Of a stretch of 64,000 nt of DNA, positions 34,701 to 46,700 are shown one piece after another (position 1 is the stretch's first letter; every line of letters starts with the position of its first letter). The translations under genes and the position numbers were made by a program. The notes under the pieces are model-generated. The model was not told the DNA's origin. It ran no database searches and was given only the letters and a program-made list of their open reading frames with translations. Source of the stretch: Bemisia tabaci (taxonomy: Eukaryota; Arthropoda; Insecta; Hemiptera; Aleyrodidae); NCBI RefSeq assembly GCF_918797505.1, contig NC_092800.1:6634001-6698000 (forward strand). The letters are read 5' to 3'.

Positions 34701-37700
34701 TATTTCTCTTCCAATTTTTCAGATACTTTTGCTCGCAATTCCACCGAAAAGTCCTGAAAATTTCAAGGGAAAATATTCATAACTTTAGAAATGAACATTT
34801 TATCGAAGGAAATTTGGCAACTCTCGAATGTTTATACGGCGTTCTTCCTTAGCACATACAAGTACACTCTGCATGCCGTGCTGAAGAAAACCCTCGTATG
34901 AGCGTTCGATTCATGATGCCGAATTTCCCTTGACTGGATTTTTATATATCGTCACCCTCTGGCTCTGGCAAAGGTATCACAAGCGCCATGCGACGTTTCA
35001 AAATTTCCACCGCTGTCGCATTTTTTTTTACAGAGATATTGTTCAACGAAGCTGTCCGGAAATTTCACTGAATTTTCTTTATGCTGCCGATAAAATTCAG
35101 GGAAATTTTCGGACGGATTCAACCAACAATTTCTCTGGAAAAAAATGAAACGGCGGCGGAAATTTTGAAACGTCGCGTGGCGCTTCTGACACTTTAGCCG
35201 AAAGGTGACGATATGAGGAATTTTATGAGATAGGGTTGGAGGATGAGAAGCTAGCCGAAAGGACTACGTGCAAAACGGGCCATTTGGGGCTCGGGGCCGA
35301 TACCTTTGAGACTTTCCCTATTCATTCACCTAACAATGCCCCATCTTTTCCCAAAGTTTCAAGCCCCCCAAAAATTTTGGGGAGACGCGGCGGGGGGTCA
35401 AAGTTAAAAACCGGCAAAATTTTCGCGAATTTATTACTCGAAAACCAAGAAGTTTTGGAAAACGCGGTTTAAACGAGCGTATTCAGCGTGACGAGAGCTT
35501 TCAGAAAATGTATAACATTATAGGGTTTTGTCAACTTCAGCTCGAGTTATCGCCTCCGAAACGCCGGAACGCTCAAAAAAGACCCCTTATTTTTTCACGT
35601 TTGGGCCGATTTAAAAAAAAGCCATTTTTTATTTTGATGAAAAACTGATATGTTGTTCCTGACTCTCTGTAGCCCCTCTGGCTCTTTACCGCATGCTGGG
35701 GAAATGTTTTGGTCGCGAGTTATAAGAGCAGAAAGGAGCGAAGGTCGGGAAAATCGGCTATTTTAAACTGCGCGCGCGGCGTTGATCGGAGGGAAAACGT
35801 CCCCTCCCACTCAGTTCGGCGAATCACACTCCTCTGCCGACCTCGCATTGTTGCCACATGTCTCCTGATCCGTCGCCGCGCGCAGTTTAAAATAGCCGAT
35901 TTTCCCGACCTTCGCTCCTTTCCGCTCTTATAACTCGCGACCAAAACATTTCCCCAGCATGCGGTAAAGAGCCAGAGGGGCTACAGAGAGTCAGGAACAA
36001 CATATCAGTTTTTCATCAAAATAAAAAAATGGCTTTTTTTTAAATCGGCCCAAACGTGAAAAAATAAGGGGTCTTTTTTGAGCGTTCCGGCGTTTCGGAG
36101 GCGATAACTCGAGCTGAAGTTGACAAAACCCTATGATGTTATACATTTTCTGAAAGCTCTCGTCACGCTGAATACGCTCGTTTAAACCGCGTTTTCCAAA
36201 ACTTCTTGGTTTTCGAGTAATAAATTCGCGAAAATTTTGCCGGTTTTTAACTTTGACCCCCCGCCGCGTCTCCCCAAAATTTTTGGGGGGCTTGAAACTT
36301 TGGGAAAAGATGGGGCATTGTTAGGTGAATGAATAGGGAAAGTCTCAAAGGTATCGGCCCCGAGCCCCAAATGGCCCGTTTTGCACGTAGTCCTTTGTAT
36401 GATTGGACGACCACGAGGTGTGAGGATACGTGGACGACTGTCCGAGAAATGGAAACAATGCCGGCTTTCATCCCCAGTAAGAAGAGAGGAAGAGGAGGAA
36501 TAGAAGAAGAGGAGGGTGAGGGAGAAAGAAGAAGAAAAGGAAAAGGAATAATAAAAAAAGAACATGTGGTCAATATTTCTGCTTAAAATTTTCAGGAAAA
36601 GTAGAAAAAATGCGTATGAAATTTTATGCAAATGCTAAAAGATTCAATACACAAGTTTTCCAGGAAATACCTATTTTATTAGAATGAACGTGGCTAACGT
36701 GCTTTTCAAGTGGCGTTTCAACCTAGGACAGCCTGCAGTATTGCAACGCAGTCGAGTTTCGCGATAAAATTCGACGACTGCGTTTCCTCTTATTTAAACA
36801 ATAACAGTCCTCAAAATTGGGTTATAACTAGGGAATTTAGCAGATGGGCCCCACTCACCGAAGCTGCTAATAATGAAGGGATCAAATCGAAAAATTTCGA
36901 AGTTTAAATTTCCCTGAACGAAAATGAGTCCCCATGATCGCATCGAGAAATAATATTCCTCTCAAACTTCCAACACTGGTCATCAGTCGGGTCACGGCAA
37001 CTATTTAAACTCGACGGTGATGCTAGGTTGCATACCTCGCGCAATGCAGGAGTTTTGGTTTTCTACTCAGCTTATCGTATCGTTTAACGCTCGCGATTAC
37101 GGGCAGTTACAGAACTGAGATTTCGATGTCCTCTCGCGCGAAACTCTCATTTTGCGGCCGGCGCGGCGGTGAGTTTGTTTCTGTTTAGTGATCGCCCTTT
37201 TTAATTACCTAAACATGATTGTGTTTTTTTTTAAGACCACGTGTGACTCACACCTGGTCTTATACACTGGAAAAAAAGCACATTGGATCTTGAGTCCACA
37301 CTCTTTAAAAACATCGACAAGAAAAAGTACTCTTGATTCAATCAGAATCTAGCTTAAATCAAGAACCAAGCCTCTTACTTTAAGCGGATTTCGTTTCGAT
37401 TCAAGCAATAATCCGATTGAATTAAAAGTAATTTTTCTTGTCAATGTTATCAAGAGTCTGGACTCTGGATCCAATGTGTTTTTTTCCAGTGAAGAGAGTT
37501 TTTGTGCGGATTCTTTTGAAAATTTTAAGTAATGTGCTTCGCACCATGCACAATAATCCGCACAACTGTGTTTGTGTAAAAAATTGAATTTGGCAATAGC
37601 TGATGTGGCTTGGTTCCTTTCTAATTAACGTGGTCCAATTTGAAGACGGCTCTTACAACGAATAATATTCACACCTGCGTAATTTCATGTTTGGATTAGC

Positions 37701-40700
37701 TCAAACTGTTGTGGTCATCCGCATCAAAAGAATTAGGACGAAAAAATGTTTATAGGGCAAGAGTCAAAATGCATGGCTTAGAATTCCCACGAAATTATTC
37801 TTAAAACAAATCAATAAAAAAGTACCGGAGGTCAATTAACTACAATGATAAGTTTTCAAATAAAAAAATTAAGCATGACTACTTGTCTACAACTATATGC
37901 AAACCAAGGGGTGCCTTTCATGAGTTTACCCGTCGATATGGCAATCGAGCTATCGATGCACAAGATCGCACATTCGACTCGTCTAATTTAATTTCTATTT
38001 TCAGTTTGATTTAATGTAACAGTTCAATTTCGAAAACTTCATCCCCAATTTGACGAACCGAATGATTCGAGCAATATAGAACACGGATATTTCGGCTCAT
38101 ACTATTAAACTTTTTTTTTCAGCAATGTATAATTCTCAATGCAAATAAGAGCAGCTCTACAAAGAGCTTTCTTTTCAGCCGTGTCACTTTGCATTCGCGC
38201 AGATATCCCCGATTTCCAAAGAAAATCGCTTTGTCAGATGTTTCACCGTCAGCGCTTTTTGTCAGCTATACGCGAGTACATACCATCCCTCCGCTTTGCA
38301 ATCAATCAGAGACGCTCCGTGGCTAGCGATGGTTCGATCAATCATCTGCATTTAATCCCATGGAAAACGATCGATTTTCAGGGTGTTTGCACCGACACCT
38401 TTCGAATCGATTCTCAACCATTATTGTTTTAAATGGGAAAATATCGACTGTCGGTAGTTTGCCCCCGCCTTTGCGATCAATCCTCGTGCAAGTGAGTGTG
38501 TTTACTCACAACGTTTGCAGTCAAACTGGGGAGAATTCAGACCATTTCACCGCACGACGAGTGAAAATGCGACGATTTCCACTGGATCTGTTAACTATGT
38601 TCCTTTTACAGTAATTCTTCCGGGAAGTAGACGCGGTCCCTTCATATGCATGAATTCCGATACAAGCTCTCGTTACAGGGATTATCCGGGTAATCCACGT
38701 GACAAGCGAAGCTGTTGTTGCAGGGTTTCGCTTTACGGAAAAAAACCCCTTCCTGACTAATACCTTACAAGAGCCCTCTGCAACAGTGGCGTGGCGTGAA
38801 TTGCGATATATCGATTGTTATGCCATTTAAACCTATGAAAAAAGATCGATTATCAGGGTGTTCGCAGCGAGCACCCTGATAATCGATTCTTTACCGTAGC
38901 TTCAAATGGCGAGATATCGATAATCGATTATTCACGCCACGCCACTGCTCTGCAACACAAACATTGGAGTACATTTTGCAGTGATGAACCAAAATTTCTA
39001 GTTCTTACATGGATTGCATTTTGCAAAAAGGAACCAAGAGCATTCCAATGGTGTTAGGATTGACTGACATTCTTTGCAAGAAAATGACTGAGGTCCTACA
39101 AAACATTAAATTTATAAAGGTAATGGGCCTGTTGCAAACTTTTGCTAGAGCAAAACTAAGAGTTGTTTCTTATAGAAAATGCCTCAAAAATCACGATGAG
39201 CGCATCGGCAAACTCTGAAATGCACTTATAACTTCACAATCTGCGTAAGAAATTTGCGGTTTTTTGAGCTTCCCGCTTCAAAAACGATACTACGGCACAG
39301 GTGAACATTTTGTAAGAGGAGTCGTTCCATCGTCGGCAATAATCATCATAGCCGACGCCAATCCGCCAAAACACGTTTGATGGGACGAGATAACACCTGA
39401 ACTGGATTAGACCAGATAACAATCGGTGTGTTAACGTTCATATTTTCCACGCCCGAATTGATTGACCTTGAACTCTCCTTGAATTACGCGCGGAACTGCG
39501 TGCAAGCGTCGGCCATGATGAATATCGCCGACGATGGAGCGACTCCTCTAACAAAATGTTCACCTATGCCGTAGTATCGTTTTTGAAGCGGGAAGCTTAA
39601 AAAAAACGCAAATTTCTTACGCAGATTGTGAAGTTATGAGTGCATTTCAGACTTTGCCGATGCGCTCATCGTGATTTTTGAGGCATTATCTACAAGAAAC
39701 AACTCTTATTTTTGCCCTAGCAAAAGTTTGCAACAGGCCAATTTTCGTGTTAAATTCATAGTTTATTGCGGAAGTGAAGATAAAACTTGTATAGATGATC
39801 AGTTCATATTTGCAAGGTAGAAAAAGTTGCACACTCTTAGCGACATTGGAATGCTCTGGGTTCCTTTTTGCAAAATGCAATCCACATAAAAACACCTATC
39901 TACAAAGGAAACTTAATGGCACGTAGTAGTCTCTATAATGAGCCCGAAATTGTAGTTTTGTATGGCAAAATGTAGTTTTGAATGACAAAATGTAGTTCAA
40001 TTTTTGTAAGCAGTATGTTTCTTGCGGGCACTTTACTTGAAAAAACTGTCAAATTAGATGCAATTTTTACAGCATCAGATTTACATGAGAAACTATGCAA
40101 ATTGCCGTAAATTAAATCGTTTCCTTAGTATTGCGCCTTAGAATCAAAGAATGCAGTAACTTATCCTGCACATACTTTTTTTAACAAACCAATAGTAAGA
40201 CATTTAAAATAAAGATCAAAGAGTCGTAAATAATCGATTGCGGTCATGGAATACGCACATATCTCGAATAGAGCCCAGAATTTAAACGTCTGCTCAATGC
40301 AGCAAGTAGTAATAAAGCTGCGTTCACAATTTCACAAATCGTGCAAAATCCCTGTTCTGGATGTGGTATGCAACCTAGCATTACCGCCGAGTCGAAATAG
40401 TTGCCCATGAGTAATATCTAAACCATGTCATTTCACTCACTTGGAAATAGGATACATTACCGTTTGAATGATCGGCCTGTGTCCCCGAGCTATAAATAAT
40501 GAACAACTGTACCAATTTCCATGATATTTTTCGACTTTCGCTAAATTTTGAGCGAAAGAGTCTAATAAATTTAAAGTCTGTAATTGCCTTCAACATTTCC
40601 AGTTATGACACAGGTAATTCAATGCTGCAAGAATGCTTTTTTAGGTCACGAAGAGCCCTTAGTGTGGGGGTTGGACTGCGAAGTAACCAGGGTTGACCCC

Positions 40701-43700
40701 CCTGTATTCAACAATACAATTTCAATTTCCTTTCATTGCCTTGAAGTCTAATAATTTCAAAGTCTATAATATCTGTCTTCAAAATTTCGAATAATGACCC
40801 AGGTTTTTCAACGCAGCAAAAATGATTTTCTGGGTCACGAAAAGCCAGTAGTGTGGGGCTTTGACTGCGAAGTAACCAAGGGTGACCCCCCTGTATCCAA
40901 CAATGCAATTTCAATTTTTACTTTCTCGCTCCCCTAGGGTAGAGAGGAAGTATTGTCATCCTCCAAGAAAAAAAAGAAAAAAAGTTGAAATTTCATCATT
41001 TCTAGACGTTTTAATGTCCCAGGAGTCAAAATAACCATACTTGAAAAAATGTGTGTCCGTCCGTCCGACGTCCCCCAAATCTGTCTACAGCGATATCTCA
41101 GAATCTATCTGTTCGACTTATTCAAAATTCTCACAGAACACCATATCTATGGTCTCCTTATGCACGTCAAACGCTTTTGGGGTACGCTGGAATTTGGGGG
41201 GGCTAGGGTCAAATTGGGTTAAAGGTCCATTTTCAGCAAAATCACACGGAAAGCTCATTTAGAGGGACTGTAAATTTTGAAAATGCCTTTAATTCTTTTT
41301 TTTCATTGCCTAGAAGTCTAATAATTCCAAAATTTATAATAATTGCTTCAAAATTTCGAATTATGACCTAGGTTCTTCAACGCAGCAAACTGATTTTCTG
41401 GGTCAAGAAGAGCCCGTATTGTGGGAATTGGACTGCGAAATAACCAAGGGTGACCCCCTGTGCCCAACAATACAATTCCATTGCCTTGAAGTCACCAGAG
41501 GGGCTCCCTGATTCAATTTAACTAATAACAGACCACACTCAAATATTCACGACAATGGCAGAAGCGCCGCGACCAATAAAAACGGAATTAGCAGATCTCG
41601 CGGTCCCTTAAAACGCCATCCACACAGCTTAAAAGCCCTTCATTCCCAACTTCCGGCTGTCCCTCCGAACGTCGACGAACGGGACGGTCCCGGGTCGGAG
41701 GAGAAACCATTAAAAATTTAAGGTGAGCGAAACGGGAGGGGGGAGGGGAGGGGGCTGCTGAAACGAGGAAATAATCTTCACGCTGAAAACGTCAGAAGAA
41801 AAGTTTAAAACGACGGAGGACACTAAACTTCCGACTTCGGACCGACCATTACGCCGGAGAGACGTAAGCGTTCAGACACGCCATTTTGAATGAGAGTCAA
41901 CGGACGAAGAAGAATACCTTGACGAGGGTTTAGACCACCGGGCGGCGTTGCCGGTCAGCGGGGAAACCCGGAGGGAGTGGCCGGATTTGACGTGCGGATC
42001 GGCAACACTGTCGGCGGGAGTTTTTTTTTATTTCTCCTATAAAAACAATGCGCTGTCAGTTGATAGAGATAGTTTGCTCTCGGCGCTCCGGTGTTGCAGT
42101 GGCGAGGCATGAATGATCAATTATCGATATTTCCCCATTTGAAACTATGGTAAAGAATCGATTATTTAGGTGTTCGCTGCGAACACCCTGTAAATCGATC
42201 CTTCTTTATAGTTTTAAATGGCAGATCAATCGATATATCGCAAATCACGCCACGCCACTGCGGTGTTGGTGAGCGATCAGCAACAGAGACGGGTTGAATC
42301 AAGTCGGACCGGAGAAGAGATCCGAGGGGTTTAAAAATACAACAGCATCGCTCACTAACGAAAATGAAATTTCCTCGTCGGACCACTTTCATCCCCGGAA
42401 GAAATGTAAACTTCTCTTGTTCGATTCGTGTAATGAAGGCCGTGTTACTGATGGAGGGAAGTATACAGTATACTGCCGTGCTGAGGAAAAACGCCGTATG
42501 AGCCCGATTGGGAAACGACGTAAAGTGGTATCCTCACGCCATCTCTCGTCAAATTCGTCATACCGTCTCAAAAATAAGTGCGTGAGTTTCAAAATTCGGT
42601 TCACAAAGCGTGTGAAACGAATGCACCTGGAAATTTCAAGGTGAAATAGTTCTGGAGTATTCTCGCGACTGTTTCCGGAGGGTAGAAAAAACGGAGAAAA
42701 AAATAGGACAATAATAGTGTCAACGCAAATAAATGCTTGCAATAGGAATAGGCTCTCGAGAGAAAATACACTCGGCAAGAAGAATGAGAGGAAGGCGGCT
42801 TTGAATTATTCATGGCACTTACTTATGCGGGAGTTTGAGCGAGAGAAATTTGATTCGTATTTTCGTGAGAATGGAGGTGGTCGTAAGGTGATATTGACAG
42901 GTTATGTGCGACGGGTACACTCCCGGGTAACCCGGCGTAGCTAGCAGGCAGTCTTGGCACCCGATGTCTTGGTACAGCCAGTCGCATTCTGAGAACAGAA
43001 AATCATTGCTGTAAATATCTGAAGTGATAGGAAAACAAGACAGAAGTATAACGAAATTTCCAATATTGACCTTTCATCACAGATCTACTCCCCTACAATC
43101 AACAGAAATACAAACCCTCTTACATGCGATGAACCTATAATATTACCACCAAAATTCTAAAACTCTTCACCTCTCTTAATTTAAAAATCTAAATTTTCGT
43201 TTATATTCCTACTTTCAAAATTATCTGTAAAGACGTTAATAGCCTGAGTCGCTGAATGTCTTAAAATTATAATAACTAACTAACTTTCTCTCATGTTCTA
43301 TGTACATTAGGTAGTAGAAATAAAATATAAATGAGATATAAAGAGACTGTTACCAATATTACAGAGTTTGAGCCATTCAGTCAATTACAATTCAAAATTG
43401 TAAAACAATGACGATTACTACACATTATTTGTGAAGGTTGAAATAACAAGCGCAAACGTCTCTTTTAGCGTTCAGTGGCGTGGCGTGCTTTGCAAGCTAT
43501 CGATATTTCCCCATTTGAAGCTGTGGTAAATAATCGATCATTATGGTGTTTACTGCGAACACCCTGTTTATCGATACTTTTCAATAGGTCTAAATGGCAG
43601 ATCAATCGATATATCGCAAATCACGCCACGCCACTGGTTACGTTCACGTTAGCGTTTGCGCAGGTAATTACAGTGCAAGACTCATAAACTACGTGATACA

Positions 43701-46700
43701 ACTATTTCAACTCCAGGGTAACTGAAATTGCATAACCACTAAGTTGAAGGATAGCTGGGTTTTATCGCCTGGTTGTATTTCTTTGGTGTAAAATATGTAT
43801 GCAATTTTGAGCTCCTATACTGCCATGCTGAGGAGAAACGCCGTGAGAACATTTGAGAGCAGCCAAATTTCCCTGAATAATACATGTATTTTTGAAGAAA
43901 ACTATGAATTCCTTAAAAATTTTGAATATTTTAGATTACATCGAGAACACCATTGTCTGAAAAATTGGAAGAAAATATTTGTAAGTTTGCCAGAAGACTC
44001 ATGTTTCATCGATCAAAATTTGGTAGCATCTGAAGATTCATACAGCGTTTTACCTTAACACGGCACACAGTGGATCCAGGGCCGGATTTACCTACTTGCC
44101 GCCCATGGGCCGCCTGTATTTTGCTTTTCATTCGTTTTGAAACATCAATAAAAGTCATCGAGTGAACGTGCCGGAAGAGGAGGGACGTATAAGACGCGTT
44201 TACTCGTGTTGGACACATTTTTTGCGAAAGCCCTGTCAACACTACTAGCAAAAGTTCACGGAACTTTGCGCGGAAGTTAAGTTCCTTAAACGTATCTCTG
44301 TGTGGACAAGGCCTTCCATTTATAAGAAGTGAACGGAAAAATTATGAAAGAACAAACATAAATTTGGTTTAATAAGTTTAACTTCCGCCACCGCGCCGCG
44401 TTGACCGCACTTTGTTTGGCGCAATGCATGAAGTATGCCCACAATCTTGTATAAGCGCTATGCGTTTCACGCCGACCGCTGCTGAACGCACTGAGTTTGA
44501 CGCAATGCGTGAGGTATTCATGCAGTCTTGTAGGCGCTATGCTTTTCACGACGACCGCTGCTGACCGCACTGTGTTTGACGCGATGCTTGAAGTATTCAT
44601 GCAGTCCTGTAGGCGCTAATATGTGTTAAATGTCGACCGCCGCGCCGCGCCGAGAGTTTCTCCTTATAACAAGTCCTCGTCATCACTGCTCTCTGCGCCG
44701 CGCCGCTCCAGGCCGAATCGCGTGTTTGGTTTCTCTCTTAACTCGACAAAATTAAAAGTTCTGTCTCTTGTATCGACGAAAGACGACAATATTAGAAATT
44801 ACTATACTCTCAGGAACTGAAAGATTTTATGGCCTTTTCTCGTGTGTGATTTTTTTTCTGAGTCCAATTTTTTTAATACACCTACATTTAAAAAAATTGC
44901 AAAATTTGCTGCCCCCTAAATTTGCCGCTATGGGTCGTGGCCCCTGTGGCCACCCCCTAAATCCGGCCCTGAGTGGATCGAGTTAGTTAGAGAGGTTGGA
45001 CATGAAAGTTTAAACTAAAACTGCAAATTATGTTTAATTCGTCACATTTTAAATTATAAGTGGTTATTCTGAAAGCAAATTTCACGACAAAATCAATGGA
45101 ACCACGTTTAAGTTTTGTACGAACGGAGTTATAAGCTTTTAAGTTGCCAAATTTTGTCCGACCTCTCCTATTGACTCGACCCACTGTGCGGCAGTATGAC
45201 TCAAAAAATTCAAGAATCCAAGCAAGATTCATCGAAATGAGGAAAATCATAGCTTGTGGTTGATTCCACCGCGCAACCACACGGAATGAAACCCAGATCC
45301 AAACGCAACGCACAACAACACTGCCATGCTAAGGAAGAACGCCGTGTGAACATTCGAGAGTTGCCAAATGTCCTTCAATAAAACATGTATTTTTGACGAA
45401 ATGTATGCACATTTTTCCTCGTAACTTTCATATATTTCAGATTAAATTGCGTACAAAATTGTTTGAAAATTTCCGAAAATAATATTCATAATGGAGATGT
45501 TGCATGTGTGAGGAATTTGCGATTTGGTTGTTGATTCGTATGTAAAAGTTCGCGAGAAACACGATGGTGCCACTTGTTATATCTGAAATCAACTTCCAAG
45601 CTGAAAAAAGCTCTCAAGTTGAGGCCAAAATGGAGGGGATATCCCACGCTATCTGAGAGTCTACCTCTACATCAAAACAAACTCTCCATGCAAAGATAGG
45701 GAGCAAATACATTGACAGGGCTGCCACTTTATTTGGGGACTCTAAAACTGAAAACACGGCATCATTGCCAATGTATTTGCCCCCTATATTTGCATGGAAG
45801 TTTGTCTTGATGTAGAGGTGGACTCTCAGGATAGCTTGGGATATCCCCTCCATTTTGGCCTCAACTTGAGAGCTTTTTTGAGCTTGAGATGATTTCAGAG
45901 AAAACCAGTGGCACCATCGTGTCTCTCGCGAACTTTTACATAAGAATCAACAGTCAAATCGCAAATCCCTCACACATGCAACATCTCCATTTTCCCAGCA
46001 ATTTCGGTTTTTACTGGAGGAAACTTGGCAACGTCTCAAGGCTCATACGGCGTTCTCCCTCAGCACGGCAGAACAAAAGTCTTATCCAAAAGATTCGCAG
46101 GCTGGAAACTCGGCAGCAGACCGGCCGGATCCATCGACACGACTCCCATACAAACCAACCAGACACTTTTTACCGACCTCATTAAGAGTTCGCTCCTCCG
46201 CTCGCTTCCCAACTTCTCGATCTGGATCTGCAACCCACCCACCTGAAGCGAGCCTGATAACCGCGCACCGTTGCCAGATCCACCCATTCCCTCCTAAAGT
46301 ACTCTATTTCCCCCACAGAAACGGCAACGCCGCGGCCGTCTTTATCCCCCGCACGTGCCGGCGAAAACTTTTCGAGCTCTCACCTGAGCGAGGCCAAATT
46401 CGGCAACGAACAATACCGCCCTCGCAATCTTTGCGACCCGCGAATCTTAAGTTATTGTACCGCCCTGGCCCCTTCGCCCCCACCCCCTCGGCGGTGGTAA
46501 TAATTCCGCGGTATCGGGGGATTCGACAGATCCAATATGCATCAACTTCCAATGAGCGAGCGGGGGGGGGCGAGGCAAGGCTCGAGTTAAATGATAGAGA
46601 TACATCGGGGACGTTATTAAAACTCGCGGCGGAACTTCTGCTTAGGAAGTTATTATTAAAAATGAAATTGCGTGACTTTCGGGCTCCTCGAGTTCGAATC

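Larger units (their letters stand above)
44077..44971. mobile_element. Family N hAT-like element (CAGGGCCGGATTTA ends)
   Basis: CAGGGCCGGATTTACC opens and TAAATCCGGCCCTG closes. AGTGGATC flanks both sides exactly (44069-44076 and 44972-44979). The CAGGGCCGGATTTA terminus is one I associate with hAT elements in animals. The 895 bp body has no transposase. Instead it carries an internal three-unit tandem repeat (44395-44640) and a short family M-like element (44232-44316). Confidence 0.88.

Noticed and set aside
35236..36631. Facing open frames of 78 and 149 codons
   Set aside because: They encode the same residues because the two arms are inverted copies; no domain and no start context.
42294..42778. 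Open frames of 116 and 129 codons on opposite strands
   Set aside because: Both run through a family B terminus, so they are composites of repeat and flank.
44987..45313. 108-codon minus-strand frame
   Set aside because: No recognisable domain, no splice signals joining it to anything, and it lies between two transposons; more likely chance or old repeat.
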